From Achromobacter veterisilvae (lineage in GTDB: Bacteria; Pseudomonadota; Gammaproteobacteria; Burkholderiales; Burkholderiaceae_B): a stretch of DNA of 64,000 nucleotides. Of the stretch, positions 8,851 through 17,406 are shown one piece after another. The notes under the pieces are model-generated. The model was not told where the DNA came from. It saw only the letters and a program-made list of their open reading frames with translations, and made no database searches. The position numbers were made by a program, and so were the translations under genes. The DNA lies in assembly GCF_900496975.1 (NCBI RefSeq), contig NZ_UFQC01000026.1, positions 29,430 through 93,429 on the forward strand, given 5' to 3'. The stretch's first letter is position 1; the number at the start of each line of letters is the position of its first letter.

Positions 8851-9453
8851 GTTTAGGGCCAATGAAGCCCATCCGGCAGGACTTGCATTGCTTTAAAGTG
8901 GGTGGGGGCGGACGCCCCCCCTTTGGGTCAGTTTTCAGTGAAAGACAACAACGCACTTGCCAGACGCGACTTCCTTGCAGAGGAGCGTCGTTATAGCGGT
9001 CTGCCCCTGCGGTTTACCGTCGAGTTCGACATCCATCTTCACCGCCGCGTCCATCGACTCATTGCGATAGATCTACACAGCCGCTTGTCCTTTGGCGCGG
9101 CAAACGTCTTGGCTACTGCGTCCTGATTGGCGTCGCCCATACTGTGACGGTGGCGCAGGGGTGCAGGCCAACGAGATTGATGACAACGGCGGCAACGATC
9201 AACGTTTTTTCAAAAACCGCTCCAATTGTTTTATCCGCGGAAAATCCGCGGCGGCCAGTGTAGGAGGTACGTGGCGTGAAGTTGTGCCGTCGACCATGCG
9301 GAACATTACATTTCATATTGATTGATTAATCGAAAGAATCTCTTTCATTTCAACGATTGGCTTTGCTCCAGATCAATCACGGCACGCATTTCCTCCCTTT
9401 GAAAACAACCACTTAAACACATCCCCTAGGGTATTCCCGGTTATGGGCCGGTC
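8851..9453. other. non-coding stretch between IS debris and the hox promoter
   Basis: No gene is visible in about 600 bases. Near 8904-8919 GGGGGC and GCCCCC flank a four-base GGAC and could fold as a hairpin. The following GGGTCAGTTTTCAGTGAAAG (8925-8944) resembles an IS21-family terminus from memory. The last 150 bases are AT-richer and should contain the activator binding sites for the sigma-54 promoter at 9454. I could not identify a convincing IHF or HoxA site by eye. Confidence 0.4.
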
Positions 9454-9469
9454 TGGCACACAACTTGCT
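9454..9469 (+). promoter_or_regulatory. sigma-54 promoter of the hox-hyp operon
   Basis: TGGCAC (9454-9459), a five-base spacer and TTGCT (9465-9469) form a near-perfect -24/-12 element, with GG and GC correctly spaced by ten bases. Transcription would begin near 9480, leaving a leader of about 75 bases before hoxK at 9557. The window also encodes HoxA, an NtrC-type activator with the GAFTGA sigma-54 contact, and H2-sensing HoxBC/HoxJ. In Ralstonia the equivalent promoter is activated by HoxA. Confidence 0.9.
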
Positions 9470-9556
9470 ATGATCAGCCATTGAGCGGACTGAGACGCGG
9501 CTAGCAAATCAGCGTGTTATCCCTCGCCCACAACAAGACACCGGAGACAACCCGTC

Positions 9557-10654
9557 ATGGAAACCTTCTACGAGGTCATGCGCCGCAAAGGCATTTCGCG
9601 CCGCAGCTTTCTCAAATACTGCTCGCTCACGGCCACCTCGCTGGGCCTGGCGCCGTCTTTCGTGTCGCAGATCGCGCACGCCATGGAGAACAAGCCCCGC
9701 ACGCCAGTGCTGTGGTTGCACGGTCTGGAGTGCACCTGCTGCACCGAGAGCTTCATCCGCAGCGCGCACCCGCTGGCCAAAGACGTGGTGCTGTCCATGA
9801 TCTCGCTGGACTACGACGACACCCTCATGGCCGCCGCCGGCCACCAGGCCGAGGCGATCCTTGAAGAGATCATGACGAAATACAAAGGCCAATACATCCT
9901 CGCCGTGGAAGGCAACCCACCGTTGAACGAAGATGGCATGTTTTGCATCCAATCGGGCAAACCCTTCGTCGAAAAGCTCAAGCATGTGGCGAAAGACGCC
10001 AAGGCCATCATCGCCTGGGGCTCGTGCGCGTCGTGGGGATGTGTGCAGGCGGCCAAGCCGAACCCGACGCAGGCCACGCCGATCCACAAGGTGATCACCG
10101 ACAAACCCATCATCAAGGTGCCGGGCTGCCCGCCCATCCCCGAAGTGATGACGGGCGTGATTACCTACATGCTCACCTTCGACCGCGTGCCCGAGCTGGA
10201 CCGCCAGGGCCGCCCCAAGATGTTCTACAGCCAGCGCATCCACGACAAGTGTTACCGCCGGCCGCACTTCGACGCCGGACAGTTTGTCGAAGCCTGGGAC
10301 GACGAGTCTGCGCGCAAAGGCTACTGCCTCTACAAGGTCGGCTGCAAAGGTCCGACCACCTACAATGCCTGCTCCACCGTGCAGTGGAACGAGGGAACGA
10401 GCTTCCCGATCAAGGCTGGCCATGGTTGCATTGGGTGCTCCGAAGACGGCTTCTGGGACAAGGGCTCGTTCTACGACCGCCTGACCGACATCCACGCCTT
10501 CGGCATCGAGGCCAATGCCGACCAGATCGGTGGTACCGCCGCCGGCGTGGTGGGGGCGGCCGTGGCGGCGCACGCCGCCATCTCGGTGGCCAAGCGCGCC
10601 CGCGACAACGCGCGCAACCCCAATGCTGGCGAGAAGACACCCGCCAACCACTGA
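9557..10654 (+). CDS. hoxK: membrane-bound [NiFe]-hydrogenase small subunit, O2-tolerant type
   Basis: This subunit carries the Fe-S relay that passes electrons from H2 to the membrane cytochrome b. Residues 1-42 are a Tat signal (RRSFLK at 15-20, probable cleavage after AHA). The proximal-cluster cysteines are 59, 61, 62, 157, 162 and 191, which become 17, 19, 20, 115, 120 and 149 in the mature protein. That six-cysteine set includes the two extra residues that make the [4Fe-3S] cluster of O2-tolerant group 1d enzymes. Distal and medial cluster cysteines and a C-terminal hydrophobic anchor (about residues 317-338, [18 protein letters not shown]) are present. At 365 residues it is full length. 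It is first in the operon behind the sigma-54 promoter. Confidence 0.97.
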   Translation: METFYEVMRRKGISRRSFLKYCSLTATSLGLAPSFVSQIAHAMENKPRTPVLWLHGLECTCCTESFIRSAHPLAKDVVLSMISLDYDDTLMAAAGHQAEAILEEIMTKYKGQYILAVEGNPPLNEDGMFCIQSGKPFVEKLKHVAKDAKAIIAWGSCASWGCVQAAKPNPTQATPIHKVITDKPIIKVPGCPPIPEVMTGVITYMLTFDRVPELDRQGRPKMFYSQRIHDKCYRRPHFDAGQFVEAWDDESARKGYCLYKVGCKGPTTYNACSTVQWNEGTSFPIKAGHGCIGCSEDGFWDKGSFYDRLTDIHAFGIEANADQIGGTAAGVVGAAVAAHAAISVAKRARDNARNPNAGEKTPANH

Positions 10655-10674
10655 CACGACCGAGGAACAAGAAC

Positions 10675-12534
10675 ATGGGTGCTTACGAAACTCAAGGCTT
10701 TCGCATGGACAACACCGGCCGGCGCATCGTCGTCGACCCGGTGACGCGCATCGAGGGCCACATGCGCTGCGAGGTCAACCTCGACAGCAACAACGTGATC
10801 CGCAATGCCGTCTCCACCGGCACCATGTGGCGTGGCCTGGAGGTGATCCTCAAAGGCCGCGACCCGCGCGACGCCTGGGCCTTCGTGGAGCGCATCTGTG
10901 GCGTCTGCACGGGTTGCCACGCGCTCGCTTCGGTGCGCGCGGTGGAGGATGCGCTGGGCATCCGCATTCCGCTCAATGCCCATTTGATCCGCGAGATGAT
11001 GGCCAAGACGCTGCAGGTGCACGACCACGCGGTGCACTTCTACCACCTGCACGCGCTCGACTGGGTGGACGTGGTCTCGGCGCTGAACGCCGACTCCAAG
11101 AAGACCAGCGAGCTGCAGCAGATGGTCTCGCCCTCGCACCCGTTGTCTTCGCCAGGCTACTTCCGCGACGTGCAGATCCGCCTGAAGCGTTTTGTTGAAA
11201 GCGGTCAGTTGGGACCGTTTGCCAATGGCTACTGGGGCTCCAAAGCCTATGTGCTGCCGCCTGAGGCGAACCTGATGGCTGTCACCCACTATCTGGAAGC
11301 GCTCGACCTGCAAAAGGAGTGGGTCAAGGTGCACACCATCTTTGGTGGCAAGAACCCTCACCCCAATTACCTGGTAGGCGGTGTGCCCTGCGCGATCAAC
11401 ATCGACGGCGACGGTGCGGCCGGTGCGCCGATCAACATGGAGCGCCTGAACTTCGTTCAGGCCCGCATCCAGGAAATGATTGACTTCAACAACAACGTAT
11501 ACGTGCCGGACGTGCTTGCCATCGGCACCATCTACAAAGAGGCCGGGTGGCTCTATGGCGGTGGCCTGTCGGCCACCAACGTGGCCGACTATGGCTCCTA
11601 CGAGAAAGTGCCATACGACCACAGCACGAATCAGCTGCCCGGTGGCGTGATCCTGGATGGAGACTGGAACAAGATCCTGGAGATCGATCCACGAGATCCC
11701 GAGCAGGTGCAGGAGTTCGTGACGCACAGCTGGTATAAGTACGACGACGAGAACAAAGGCCTGCACCCCTGGGACGGCGTGACCGAGGCCAATTACACGC
11801 CCGAGGGCCCGAACTTCAAGGGCACGCGCACCAAGATCGAGAACCTCGACGAGTTGGCCAAGTACTCGTGGATCAAATCGCCGCGCTGGCGTGGCCACGC
11901 TGTGGAGGTGGGCCCGCTCTCGCGCTACATCCTGGGTTATGCGCACGCCACGCAGGGCAACAAGTTCTGCCAGCGCGTGAAGCAGCAGGTGGACGCGGCC
12001 GCGGCGGCGATCAACAGCACGATTCCGAAAGCGCTGGGCATGCCCGAGACGAAGTACAGCGCCAAGCAGCTGCTGCCCACCACCATTGGCCGAACGCTTG
12101 CGCGCGCGCTGGAGAGCCAGTACGCCGCCGAACTGATGATGGACGATTTTAAGCAGCTCGTCGGCAACATCAAGGCCGGCGACACCAGCACGGCCAACAT
12201 CGAGAAGTGGGACCCAAGGACCTGGCCGAAGGAGGCCAAGGGCGTGGGCACGGTAGCCGCGCCGCGCGGCATGCTGGGCCATTGGATCCGCATCAAGGAC
12301 GGCAAGATCGAGAACTACCAGTGCGTGGTGCCCACCACCTGGAACGGCTCGCCACGCGACCACAAGGGCCAGATCGGCGCCTTCGAGGCCTCGCTGATGA
12401 ACACGCCCATGGTCAACCCCGAGCAACCGCTGGAGATCCTGCGCACGCTGCACAGCTTCGACCCCTGCCTAGCCTGCTCGACCCACGTGATGAGCGAGGA
12501 AGGCCGCGAGATGGCGCGCGTGGCCGTGCGCTGA
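10675..12534 (+). CDS. hoxG: membrane-bound [NiFe]-hydrogenase large subunit
   Basis: The 619-residue protein holds the NiFe(CN)2CO active site. The N-terminal nickel ligands are in [10 protein letters not shown] (Cys75, Cys78) and the C-terminal pair in DPCLACSTH (Cys598, Cys601). After His604 a 15-residue tail follows ([15 protein letters not shown]) that the protease HoxM should remove once nickel is in place. The start at 10675 follows GAGGAAC and matches the family N-terminus (MGAYETQGF). The frame is open far upstream through hoxK, but that is a shadow. It starts 20 bases after hoxK. Confidence 0.97.
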   Translation: MGAYETQGFRMDNTGRRIVVDPVTRIEGHMRCEVNLDSNNVIRNAVSTGTMWRGLEVILKGRDPRDAWAFVERICGVCTGCHALASVRAVEDALGIRIPLNAHLIREMMAKTLQVHDHAVHFYHLHALDWVDVVSALNADSKKTSELQQMVSPSHPLSSPGYFRDVQIRLKRFVESGQLGPFANGYWGSKAYVLPPEANLMAVTHYLEALDLQKEWVKVHTIFGGKNPHPNYLVGGVPCAINIDGDGAAGAPINMERLNFVQARIQEMIDFNNNVYVPDVLAIGTIYKEAGWLYGGGLSATNVADYGSYEKVPYDHSTNQLPGGVILDGDWNKILEIDPRDPEQVQEFVTHSWYKYDDENKGLHPWDGVTEANYTPEGPNFKGTRTKIENLDELAKYSWIKSPRWRGHAVEVGPLSRYILGYAHATQGNKFCQRVKQQVDAAAAAINSTIPKALGMPETKYSAKQLLPTTIGRTLARALESQYAAELMMDDFKQLVGNIKAGDTSTANIEKWDPRTWPKEAKGVGTVAAPRGMLGHWIRIKDGKIENYQCVVPTTWNGSPRDHKGQIGAFEASLMNTPMVNPEQPLEILRTLHSFDPCLACSTHVMSEEGREMARVAVR

Positions 12535-12570
12535 TCCACTCCACAAACGAGAAAAAACGAGAATCCCCCG

Positions 12571-13182
12571 ATGAACCACACGATACAACGTCGCGCCCGC
12601 CGCTTCGCCGCCCTGGCCCTGCTGGGTGGCCTGGCCACCGCCGCCCACGCACACCCCGGCCATGGCACCAGCAGCCTGATGGAAGGCCTGGTCCACCCCT
12701 TCGGTCCTGACCACCTGCTGGCCATGGTGGCCGTGGGCATCTGGTCCGTCTCGGTCCTGCCGTCCCACAAGGCCTGGCAGGGGCCGGCCACCTTCATGTT
12801 CGCTCTGGTCTTCAGCGCCACGCTGGGCATGCTCGGCGTGACCGTGCCCTACCTGGAGCACGGCGTCTCCCTCTCAGTCATGCTGTTCGGCGCCATGCTC
12901 TTGGTGGCGCGCCGCTCCATGCCCCCGGACATCGGCCTGGGCCTGATCGTCGCGGCAGCCTCGCTGCACGGCCTGGCCCACGGCTCCGAAACGCCCGAAT
13001 CGGGCTTCGCGGGCTACGCCGTCGGCTTCCTGCTCACCACCGCCGTGCTGCACGTCGGCGGCGTCTGCATCGGCCTGGCCATACGGCGCTGGCTGGCCGG
13101 GCGCTGCGGCATCGCCCTGGGCGGCCTGGGCGCCGCGCTCGGGGTGGCCGGGGTCTATCTGTTCGGCCAGCTGGCCGCCTGA
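12571..13182 (+). CDS. hupE: HupE/UreJ-family nickel permease
   Basis: The 203-residue protein has a signal-like N-terminus (RRARRFAALALLGGLATAAHA) and then the family motif HPFGPDHLLAMVAVG, which is needed for nickel uptake. About six hydrophobic segments follow, with a second histidine motif (ASLHGLAHGSE). HupE proteins import Ni2+ for hydrogenase assembly. Its place between hoxG and hoxZ differs from the Ralstonia MBH operon, where a HoxN-type permease gene lies further away, and is closer to the hup operons of rhizobia. Length fits the family. Confidence 0.88.
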   Translation: MNHTIQRRARRFAALALLGGLATAAHAHPGHGTSSLMEGLVHPFGPDHLLAMVAVGIWSVSVLPSHKAWQGPATFMFALVFSATLGMLGVTVPYLEHGVSLSVMLFGAMLLVARRSMPPDIGLGLIVAAASLHGLAHGSETPESGFAGYAVGFLLTTAVLHVGGVCIGLAIRRWLAGRCGIALGGLGAALGVAGVYLFGQLAA

Positions 13183-13216
13183 ACCCGTGCCCGAGCGCAC
13201 CGCAAAGGAGCAAAGC

Positions 13217-13963
13217 ATGTCCACCCTGTCCACGCAAGAACTGGCGCAGCATCGCCTGGCCGACGTCACCGGCGTCGACGACAGCGCCGTGCAGCACGGC
13301 CAAGTCACCAAGTCGGTCTACGTGTACGAGGCGCCGGTGCGCGTCTGGCACTGGATCAACGTGGGGGCCATCCTCGTGCTGTGCCTCACCGGCTATTTCA
13401 TTGGCAGGCCACTGCCGACGATGCCCGGCGAGGCCAGCGCCCACTACCTAATGGGCTACATCCGCTTCGCGCACTTCGCGGCCGGTTACATCATGGCGGT
13501 CGGCCTGCTGGGCCGCGCCTACTGGGCGCTGGTGGGCAACCACCACTCGCGCGAGCTATTCTGGGTGCCGGTGTTCCAGAAGGCCTACTGGCGCGAGGTG
13601 CTGATCATGCTGCGCTGGTACGCCTTCCTGTCGGATCGGCCAGGCCGCTACGTGGGCCACAACCCGCTGGCGCGCTTCGCCATGTTCGCGGGATACCTGA
13701 TGATCTCGCTGTTCATGATCATCACCGGCTTCGCGCTGTACGGCGAGGGCTCTCAGATGGGCTCGTGGCAGGAGCGTCTGTTCGGCTGGGTGATCCCGCT
13801 GTTCGGCCAGAGCCAGGACGTGCACACCTGGCACCGCATGGGCATGTGGGCGATGGTAATCTTCATCACTCTGCACGTATACGCCGCGATCCGCGAAGAC
13901 ATCATGGGCCGCCAAAGCATCGTGTCCACGATGATTTCTGGCCACCGCACGTTCAAAGAGTGA
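13217..13963 (+). CDS. hoxZ: hydrogenase b-type cytochrome subunit
   Basis: This membrane protein takes electrons from HoxK to the quinone pool and helps anchor the enzyme. The 248 residues contain four transmembrane helices with haem-ligand histidines (VRVWHWINVGAILVL, FAHFAAGYIMAVG, HTWHRMGMWAMVIFITLHVY). The ATG at 13217 has an AAAGGAG site, and a GTG ten codons earlier is less likely. The N-terminal 40 residues are longer than in some relatives. Confidence 0.93.
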   Translation: MSTLSTQELAQHRLADVTGVDDSAVQHGQVTKSVYVYEAPVRVWHWINVGAILVLCLTGYFIGRPLPTMPGEASAHYLMGYIRFAHFAAGYIMAVGLLGRAYWALVGNHHSRELFWVPVFQKAYWREVLIMLRWYAFLSDRPGRYVGHNPLARFAMFAGYLMISLFMIITGFALYGEGSQMGSWQERLFGWVIPLFGQSQDVHTWHRMGMWAMVIFITLHVYAAIREDIMGRQSIVSTMISGHRTFKE

Positions 13964-13965
13964 GC

Positions 13966-14295
13966 ATGCGCCGCGCAACCGCCCTCAAGCTCGCCCCGGC
14001 CCTGCCGCCGGTGGGCGTGCCGCTGCGCGTACCCACGCATCCGGGGCGGTTGCTGGCGCGCACCTGCCTACAGCCGCTCTCGCTCAACCAGAGCGAGGCC
14101 GCGCGGTTGTTGGGCCTCTCGCGCTGCCGGCTGCACGAGCTGGTGCACGGCCAGCGCGCGATGTCGCCCGACACCGCGATCCGCTGCGCGCGCGTGTTCC
14201 ACGTGGACGCGGGCTTCTGGCTCGCGCAGCAAGCCGCCTGGGACAGCTCCCACGCCTGGAAGCGCTTGCGCGCGGCCGCCTCCTTTCCCCACTAA
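13966..14295 (+). CDS. HigA-like HTH protein inside the hox operon
   Basis: The 109-residue protein has an Xre/HigA-type helix-turn-helix (LNQSEAARLLGLSRCRLHEL, then VHGQRAMSPDTAIRCARVF) followed by FWLAQQAAWD, as in antidotes of the HigBA addiction family. The N-terminal HPGRLL also fits HigA. The ATG lies two bases after the hoxZ stop and hoxM follows 17 bases after its stop, so it is embedded in the operon. No HigB-like toxin gene is nearby. It may be a domesticated regulator of the operon or a leftover antitoxin. It is not part of the classical hox gene set. Confidence 0.8.
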   Translation: MRRATALKLAPALPPVGVPLRVPTHPGRLLARTCLQPLSLNQSEAARLLGLSRCRLHELVHGQRAMSPDTAIRCARVFHVDAGFWLAQQAAWDSSHAWKRLRAAASFPH

Positions 14296-14312
14296 TTGCC
14301 TGGAGTTCCCGC

Positions 14313-14978
14313 ATGTGTCCCACTTCGCCCAAAACCGCCTGTCACCCCAGCGGTGACCCCCCACCTTCCTCCATCTGCGTGCTCGGCATCGGCAACCTGC
14401 TGTGGGCCGACGAGGGCTTCGGCGTGCGCTGCGTCGAAGCCCTCCAGCAGCGCCATCAGTTCGCGCCGCACGTGTCGTTGGTGGATGGGGGCACGCAGGG
14501 CCTCTATTTGATCCAGCACGTGCAGGAGGCCGACCGCCTGCTGATCTTCGACGCGATCGACTACGGCCTGGCCCCCGGCACGCTGAAGCTGGTGCGCGAC
14601 GACGAGGTGCCGCGTTTTCTTGGCGCGAAAAAGATGAGCCTGCACCAGACCGGTTTCCAGGAAGTGCTCTCGCTCGCGCAGCTCACCGGCCAGTACCCAG
14701 CGCAAGTGCTGCTGATCGGCTGTCAGCCGCAGGAGCTCGAGGACTACGGCGGCAGCCTGCGCCCGGTAGTGAAGGCCGCGATGGACGAGGCCCTGGCGCT
14801 GGCCGTGGCCGAGATCGCGCGCTGGGGCGGCCAACCTACACCGCGCCGCGAACCCCTGAGCGGTCGCGAGACGGTGACCATGGACGAGCTCGCGCTCGCC
14901 GCCTACGAGACCCAGCGCCCTGCGCCCGACGCGGCCTGCCGCCAGGGCGATGAGCGCTTCTTTCGGCAGGGCGCCTGA
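14313..14978 (+). CDS. hoxM: hydrogenase maturation protease
   Basis: The endopeptidase removes the C-terminal tail of HoxG after nickel insertion. It has the family start GIGNLLWADEGFGVR (acidic nickel ligand in DEG), the second ligand in LLIFDAIDYG, and the histidine in KKMSLHQTGF. At 221 residues it is slightly longer than the usual 195-210 because of a proline-rich N-terminus and a C-terminal extension. HoxC of the sensor hydrogenase in this window has no tail, so HoxG is the only local substrate. Confidence 0.93.
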   Translation: MCPTSPKTACHPSGDPPPSSICVLGIGNLLWADEGFGVRCVEALQQRHQFAPHVSLVDGGTQGLYLIQHVQEADRLLIFDAIDYGLAPGTLKLVRDDEVPRFLGAKKMSLHQTGFQEVLSLAQLTGQYPAQVLLIGCQPQELEDYGGSLRPVVKAAMDEALALAVAEIARWGGQPTPRREPLSGRETVTMDELALAAYETQRPAPDAACRQGDERFFRQGA

Positions 14979-14979
14979 C

Positions 14980-15282
14980 ATGTGCATCGGCATGCCCATG
15001 CAGGTCACCGCCGTCGAGCCCGGCCATGCGCTGTGCGAAGGGCGCGGCGAGCGCCGCCGCGTCACCACCGCGCTGGTGGGCGAAGTGGCGCCCGGCGACT
15101 GGCTGCTGGTGTTTCTGGGCGACGCGCGCGAGCGCATCGACGCCGAGCGCGCCAGCGAGGTCAACGCTGCGCTCGATCTCGTGCTGGACGCCATGCAGGG
15201 CCAGGGCGCCGACGGCGAGGCAGGCTTCGAGCTGCCCTCGCGCATGAGTGCCGAGCAATTGCGCCAGCTCGCCCACGGTTGA
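14980..15282 (+). CDS. hoxL: HypC-family chaperone specific for the membrane-bound enzyme
   Basis: HoxL works beside HypC in delivering the Fe(CN)2CO group to HoxG. The 100-residue protein begins MCIGMPMQV, with the essential Cys2, and contains the HypC beta-barrel (GDWLLVFLGDARERIDAERA). It differs clearly from the general HypC at 21057, so the locus carries the expected pair. The ATG lies one base after the hoxM stop. Confidence 0.9.
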   Translation: MCIGMPMQVTAVEPGHALCEGRGERRRVTTALVGEVAPGDWLLVFLGDARERIDAERASEVNAALDLVLDAMQGQGADGEAGFELPSRMSAEQLRQLAHG

Positions 15283-15301
15283 ATGCTTCAGGAGACATTT
15301 C

Positions 15302-15805
15302 ATGACCACCACCGACACACCCTTGCGTCCGCTGGCCGTCACCCCGCCCAGTACCGACCCCGCCGCGCCGCTGGTGATGCGCCTGGTGCGCGACTTCGGC
15401 GCCGCGCTCGTGGACGAAACCAGCGTGGCCGACTGGGCCGCGCAGCCCGGCGACCGCGTGCTGCTGCTGGCCGGCGACGCTGTGCGTTTTCCAGAGGGCC
15501 AGGACGTGGCCGCCGTGCTGCCCGAGCTGATGAAGGTGTTCCCTGGCCGCTTCGCGGTGGCCGCCGTGCCGCGCGAGAGCGAGGACGCGGTGGCGCGCCG
15601 CTACGGCTCGCAGCGCTGGCCTTCGCTGTTGTTCTTCCGCGGCGGCCAATACGTCACCGCCATCGCCGGCATGCAGGACTGGGACGCGTACCTGCAAGGC
15701 GTGGACGCCGCGCTGCGCATGCCGCCTTCGCGCCCCCCCACCGTCGGCATTCCGGTCGTGAGCAAGACGGTTGCTTCTTCCGGCGCAACCGGTGGCTGCC
15801 ACTGA
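15302..15805 (+). CDS. hoxO: thioredoxin-like chaperone of the small subunit
   Basis: The 167-residue protein is of the HyaE/HupG family, which has a thioredoxin fold without the redox cysteines. It binds the Tat signal of the HoxK precursor and keeps it from early export. Visible parts are VLLLAGDAVRFPEGQDVAAV and WPSLLFFRGGQYVTAIAGMQ. An ATG at 15302 with a GGAGA site upstream is used. Confidence 0.88.
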   Translation: MTTTDTPLRPLAVTPPSTDPAAPLVMRLVRDFGAALVDETSVADWAAQPGDRVLLLAGDAVRFPEGQDVAAVLPELMKVFPGRFAVAAVPRESEDAVARRYGSQRWPSLLFFRGGQYVTAIAGMQDWDAYLQGVDAALRMPPSRPPTVGIPVVSKTVASSGATGGCH

Positions 15806-15825
15806 ACCCCTCAAGGACTCACCCG

Positions 15826-16719
15826 ATGAAAAACTTCCCCATTCCGCTCGTGGCCCTGGGTCCGGGCACGCAACCCGGAGACGAGTCGCTCGACTACCTG
15901 CCCTTGCCCAAGGACATGAGCACCTATCGCCCGCCGGTGCTGCCCGAGCCCGAAGATCTGGTGGGCCTGGACCAGGCGCGCCACGCGCTGCAGCAGGTGC
16001 TGGCCCTGCTCGAGTGCGGTGCCGAGGGTGGTGCCCCGGGCATGGTGCCGCTGGGCGCGCTGGCGCCGCGCGATTTCCGCGTCCTCAACCAGGTGCTGGG
16101 CGAGGGCGAGTCCAGTGCGATCGTGCAGCTGGGCGCGGACAACCTCGAGGTGCGCGTGCAGGAGTCGGTGTTCGCCGGTGTGTGGCGCCTCATGACTTGG
16201 CGTCATGAAGAAGGCCGCGACGCCGTGCTGGTGGACGACTCGATCGAGGTCGGCCCGGTGCCTTCGCTGTTCGCCGCCACCGCCGCCGATGACGTGTGGG
16301 CCACCTGGCCTGTGTGGAACGGCCCGCTGCCGCCTAACGTGCAGAACGCGCCGCTGCTGGTGGACGAGATCCGCGACCAGGTGGTGCGCTGGCAGCCTGG
16401 CCAAGTCTCGCACGTGGTCAACCTCACGCTGCTGCCCGTCACGCCCGAAGACATCGGCTTCCTGGACCACCAGCTCGGCACCGGCCGCGTGCTCATGCTC
16501 TCGCGCGGGTATGGCAACTGCCGCATCTCCAACACGCGCTTGCCGAACTGCTGGCGCGTGGTGTACTACAACTCCATGGACAAGGTGATCCTCAACACGG
16601 TGGAGGTGGTGGACATGCCCGAGGTGGCGATGGCCGCGCCCGAAGACCTGAGCGATTCGCACGAGCGCCTGCGCGAAGTGATGGCCTGGCTGCCTGGCTG
16701 GAGGCGACATGAGCAGTGA
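15826..16719 (+). CDS. hoxQ: hydrogenase small-subunit assembly protein (HupH/HyaF family)
   Basis: The 297-residue soluble protein acts with HoxO and is thought to aid Fe-S cluster assembly in HoxK. Family features include FPIPLVALGPGTQP at the start and the C-terminal block LSRGYGNCRISNTRLPNCWR followed by VVYYNSMDKVILNTVEVV. Length is normal. It overlaps hoxR by 11 bases, which suggests translational coupling. Confidence 0.9.
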   Translation: MKNFPIPLVALGPGTQPGDESLDYLPLPKDMSTYRPPVLPEPEDLVGLDQARHALQQVLALLECGAEGGAPGMVPLGALAPRDFRVLNQVLGEGESSAIVQLGADNLEVRVQESVFAGVWRLMTWRHEEGRDAVLVDDSIEVGPVPSLFAATAADDVWATWPVWNGPLPPNVQNAPLLVDEIRDQVVRWQPGQVSHVVNLTLLPVTPEDIGFLDHQLGTGRVLMLSRGYGNCRISNTRLPNCWRVVYYNSMDKVILNTVEVVDMPEVAMAAPEDLSDSHERLREVMAWLPGWRRHEQ

Positions 16720-16936
16720 ACACTTCGAGGGTTTCGAAGGTTCCTACCTCGGCAAACGCGAGGTGCTGCGGCCAGACTCGCGCCTGGAATGCAAGATCTG
16801 CTGGTGGGTCTACGACCCCGCCGTGGGGGACCCGCAGTGGCAGATCCCCGCCGGCACGCCCTTCGCCGACCTGCCCTCGCACTGGCGCTGCCCGAATTGC
16901 GATTGCGAGCCCGATCAGTTCCTTCTGCTGCCATGA
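16709..16936 (+). CDS. hoxR: rubredoxin for hydrogenase assembly
   Basis: The 75-residue protein carries the two rubredoxin knuckles CKICWWVYDP and CPNCDCEPDQF, which bind one iron. In Ralstonia HoxR is needed for correct assembly of the small subunit's proximal cluster under air. The start overlaps hoxQ and the stop overlaps hoxT by four bases. Confidence 0.92.
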   Translation: MSSEHFEGFEGSYLGKREVLRPDSRLECKICWWVYDPAVGDPQWQIPAGTPFADLPSHWRCPNCDCEPDQFLLLP

Positions 16937-17406
16937 AGCCTCTTCTGGAACCCCGCGTGCAGGCCCTGGTCGCTTACTTCGAGCGCGTGCAAGCCGAGCG
17001 CATGCAGGGCATTCCGCTGCTCAACGCCGCGCTGCGCGTGGAGGCCATTGGTTTTGAATGGAGCACCACCGAGGGCGATGATCCGGTGGCCGAAGGCGTG
17101 CTCATCACGCCCTGGTTCATGAGCCTGGTGCGCCTGCCCGCGTTGGCCCTGCCGCACCACGGTCGGGTGGGCCGCAGCTTTGTGCGCGATTTCGGCAGCG
17201 AGCGTTTCGACTTCATCGGCGCGCACGACCCGGCCATCGGCTACCACGAGACCTGCGCGCTGTTCTCACCCATGGGCGAGTTCGCCACGCAGGCCCTGGC
17301 GCGCGAGACCGCGCGCCAGGGCCTGGCGCTCACCCGGCCCGCGCCGCAAGGGACCCCGCCACCAGTGCCCTCCCGCCGCGCCTTCTTTCTAGGAGGCCGT
17401 GCGTGA
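16933..17406 (+). CDS. hoxT: hydrogenase assembly chaperone (HupJ family)
   Basis: The 157-residue protein belongs to the HupJ/HoxT group. It contains VEAIGFEWSTTEG, LITPWFMSLV, FIGAHDPAIGYHETCALFSP and a basic C-terminal tail. HoxT supports HoxK maturation at high oxygen in Ralstonia. The ATGA overlap with hoxR and the GTGA overlap with hoxV place it in a tightly coupled run. Confidence 0.88.
   Translation: MKPLLEPRVQALVAYFERVQAERMQGIPLLNAALRVEAIGFEWSTTEGDDPVAEGVLITPWFMSLVRLPALALPHHGRVGRSFVRDFGSERFDFIGAHDPAIGYHETCALFSPMGEFATQALARETARQGLALTRPAPQGTPPPVPSRRAFFLGGRA

Noticed and set aside
9300..9453. IHF site upstream of the sigma-54 promoter
   Set aside because: GATCAATCACGG and TTGATTGATTAATCG only partly match the IHF consensus, so no site is claimed.
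9509..12453. Long minus-strand ORFs opposite hoxK and hoxG (382 and 660 codons)
   Set aside because: They are mirror frames of strongly coding, GC-rich genes with no recognisable domains.
15283..15825. Upstream extension of the hoxQ frame
   Set aside because: It is a shadow frame of hoxO. The ATG at 15826 gives the conserved HupH/HyaF N-terminus.
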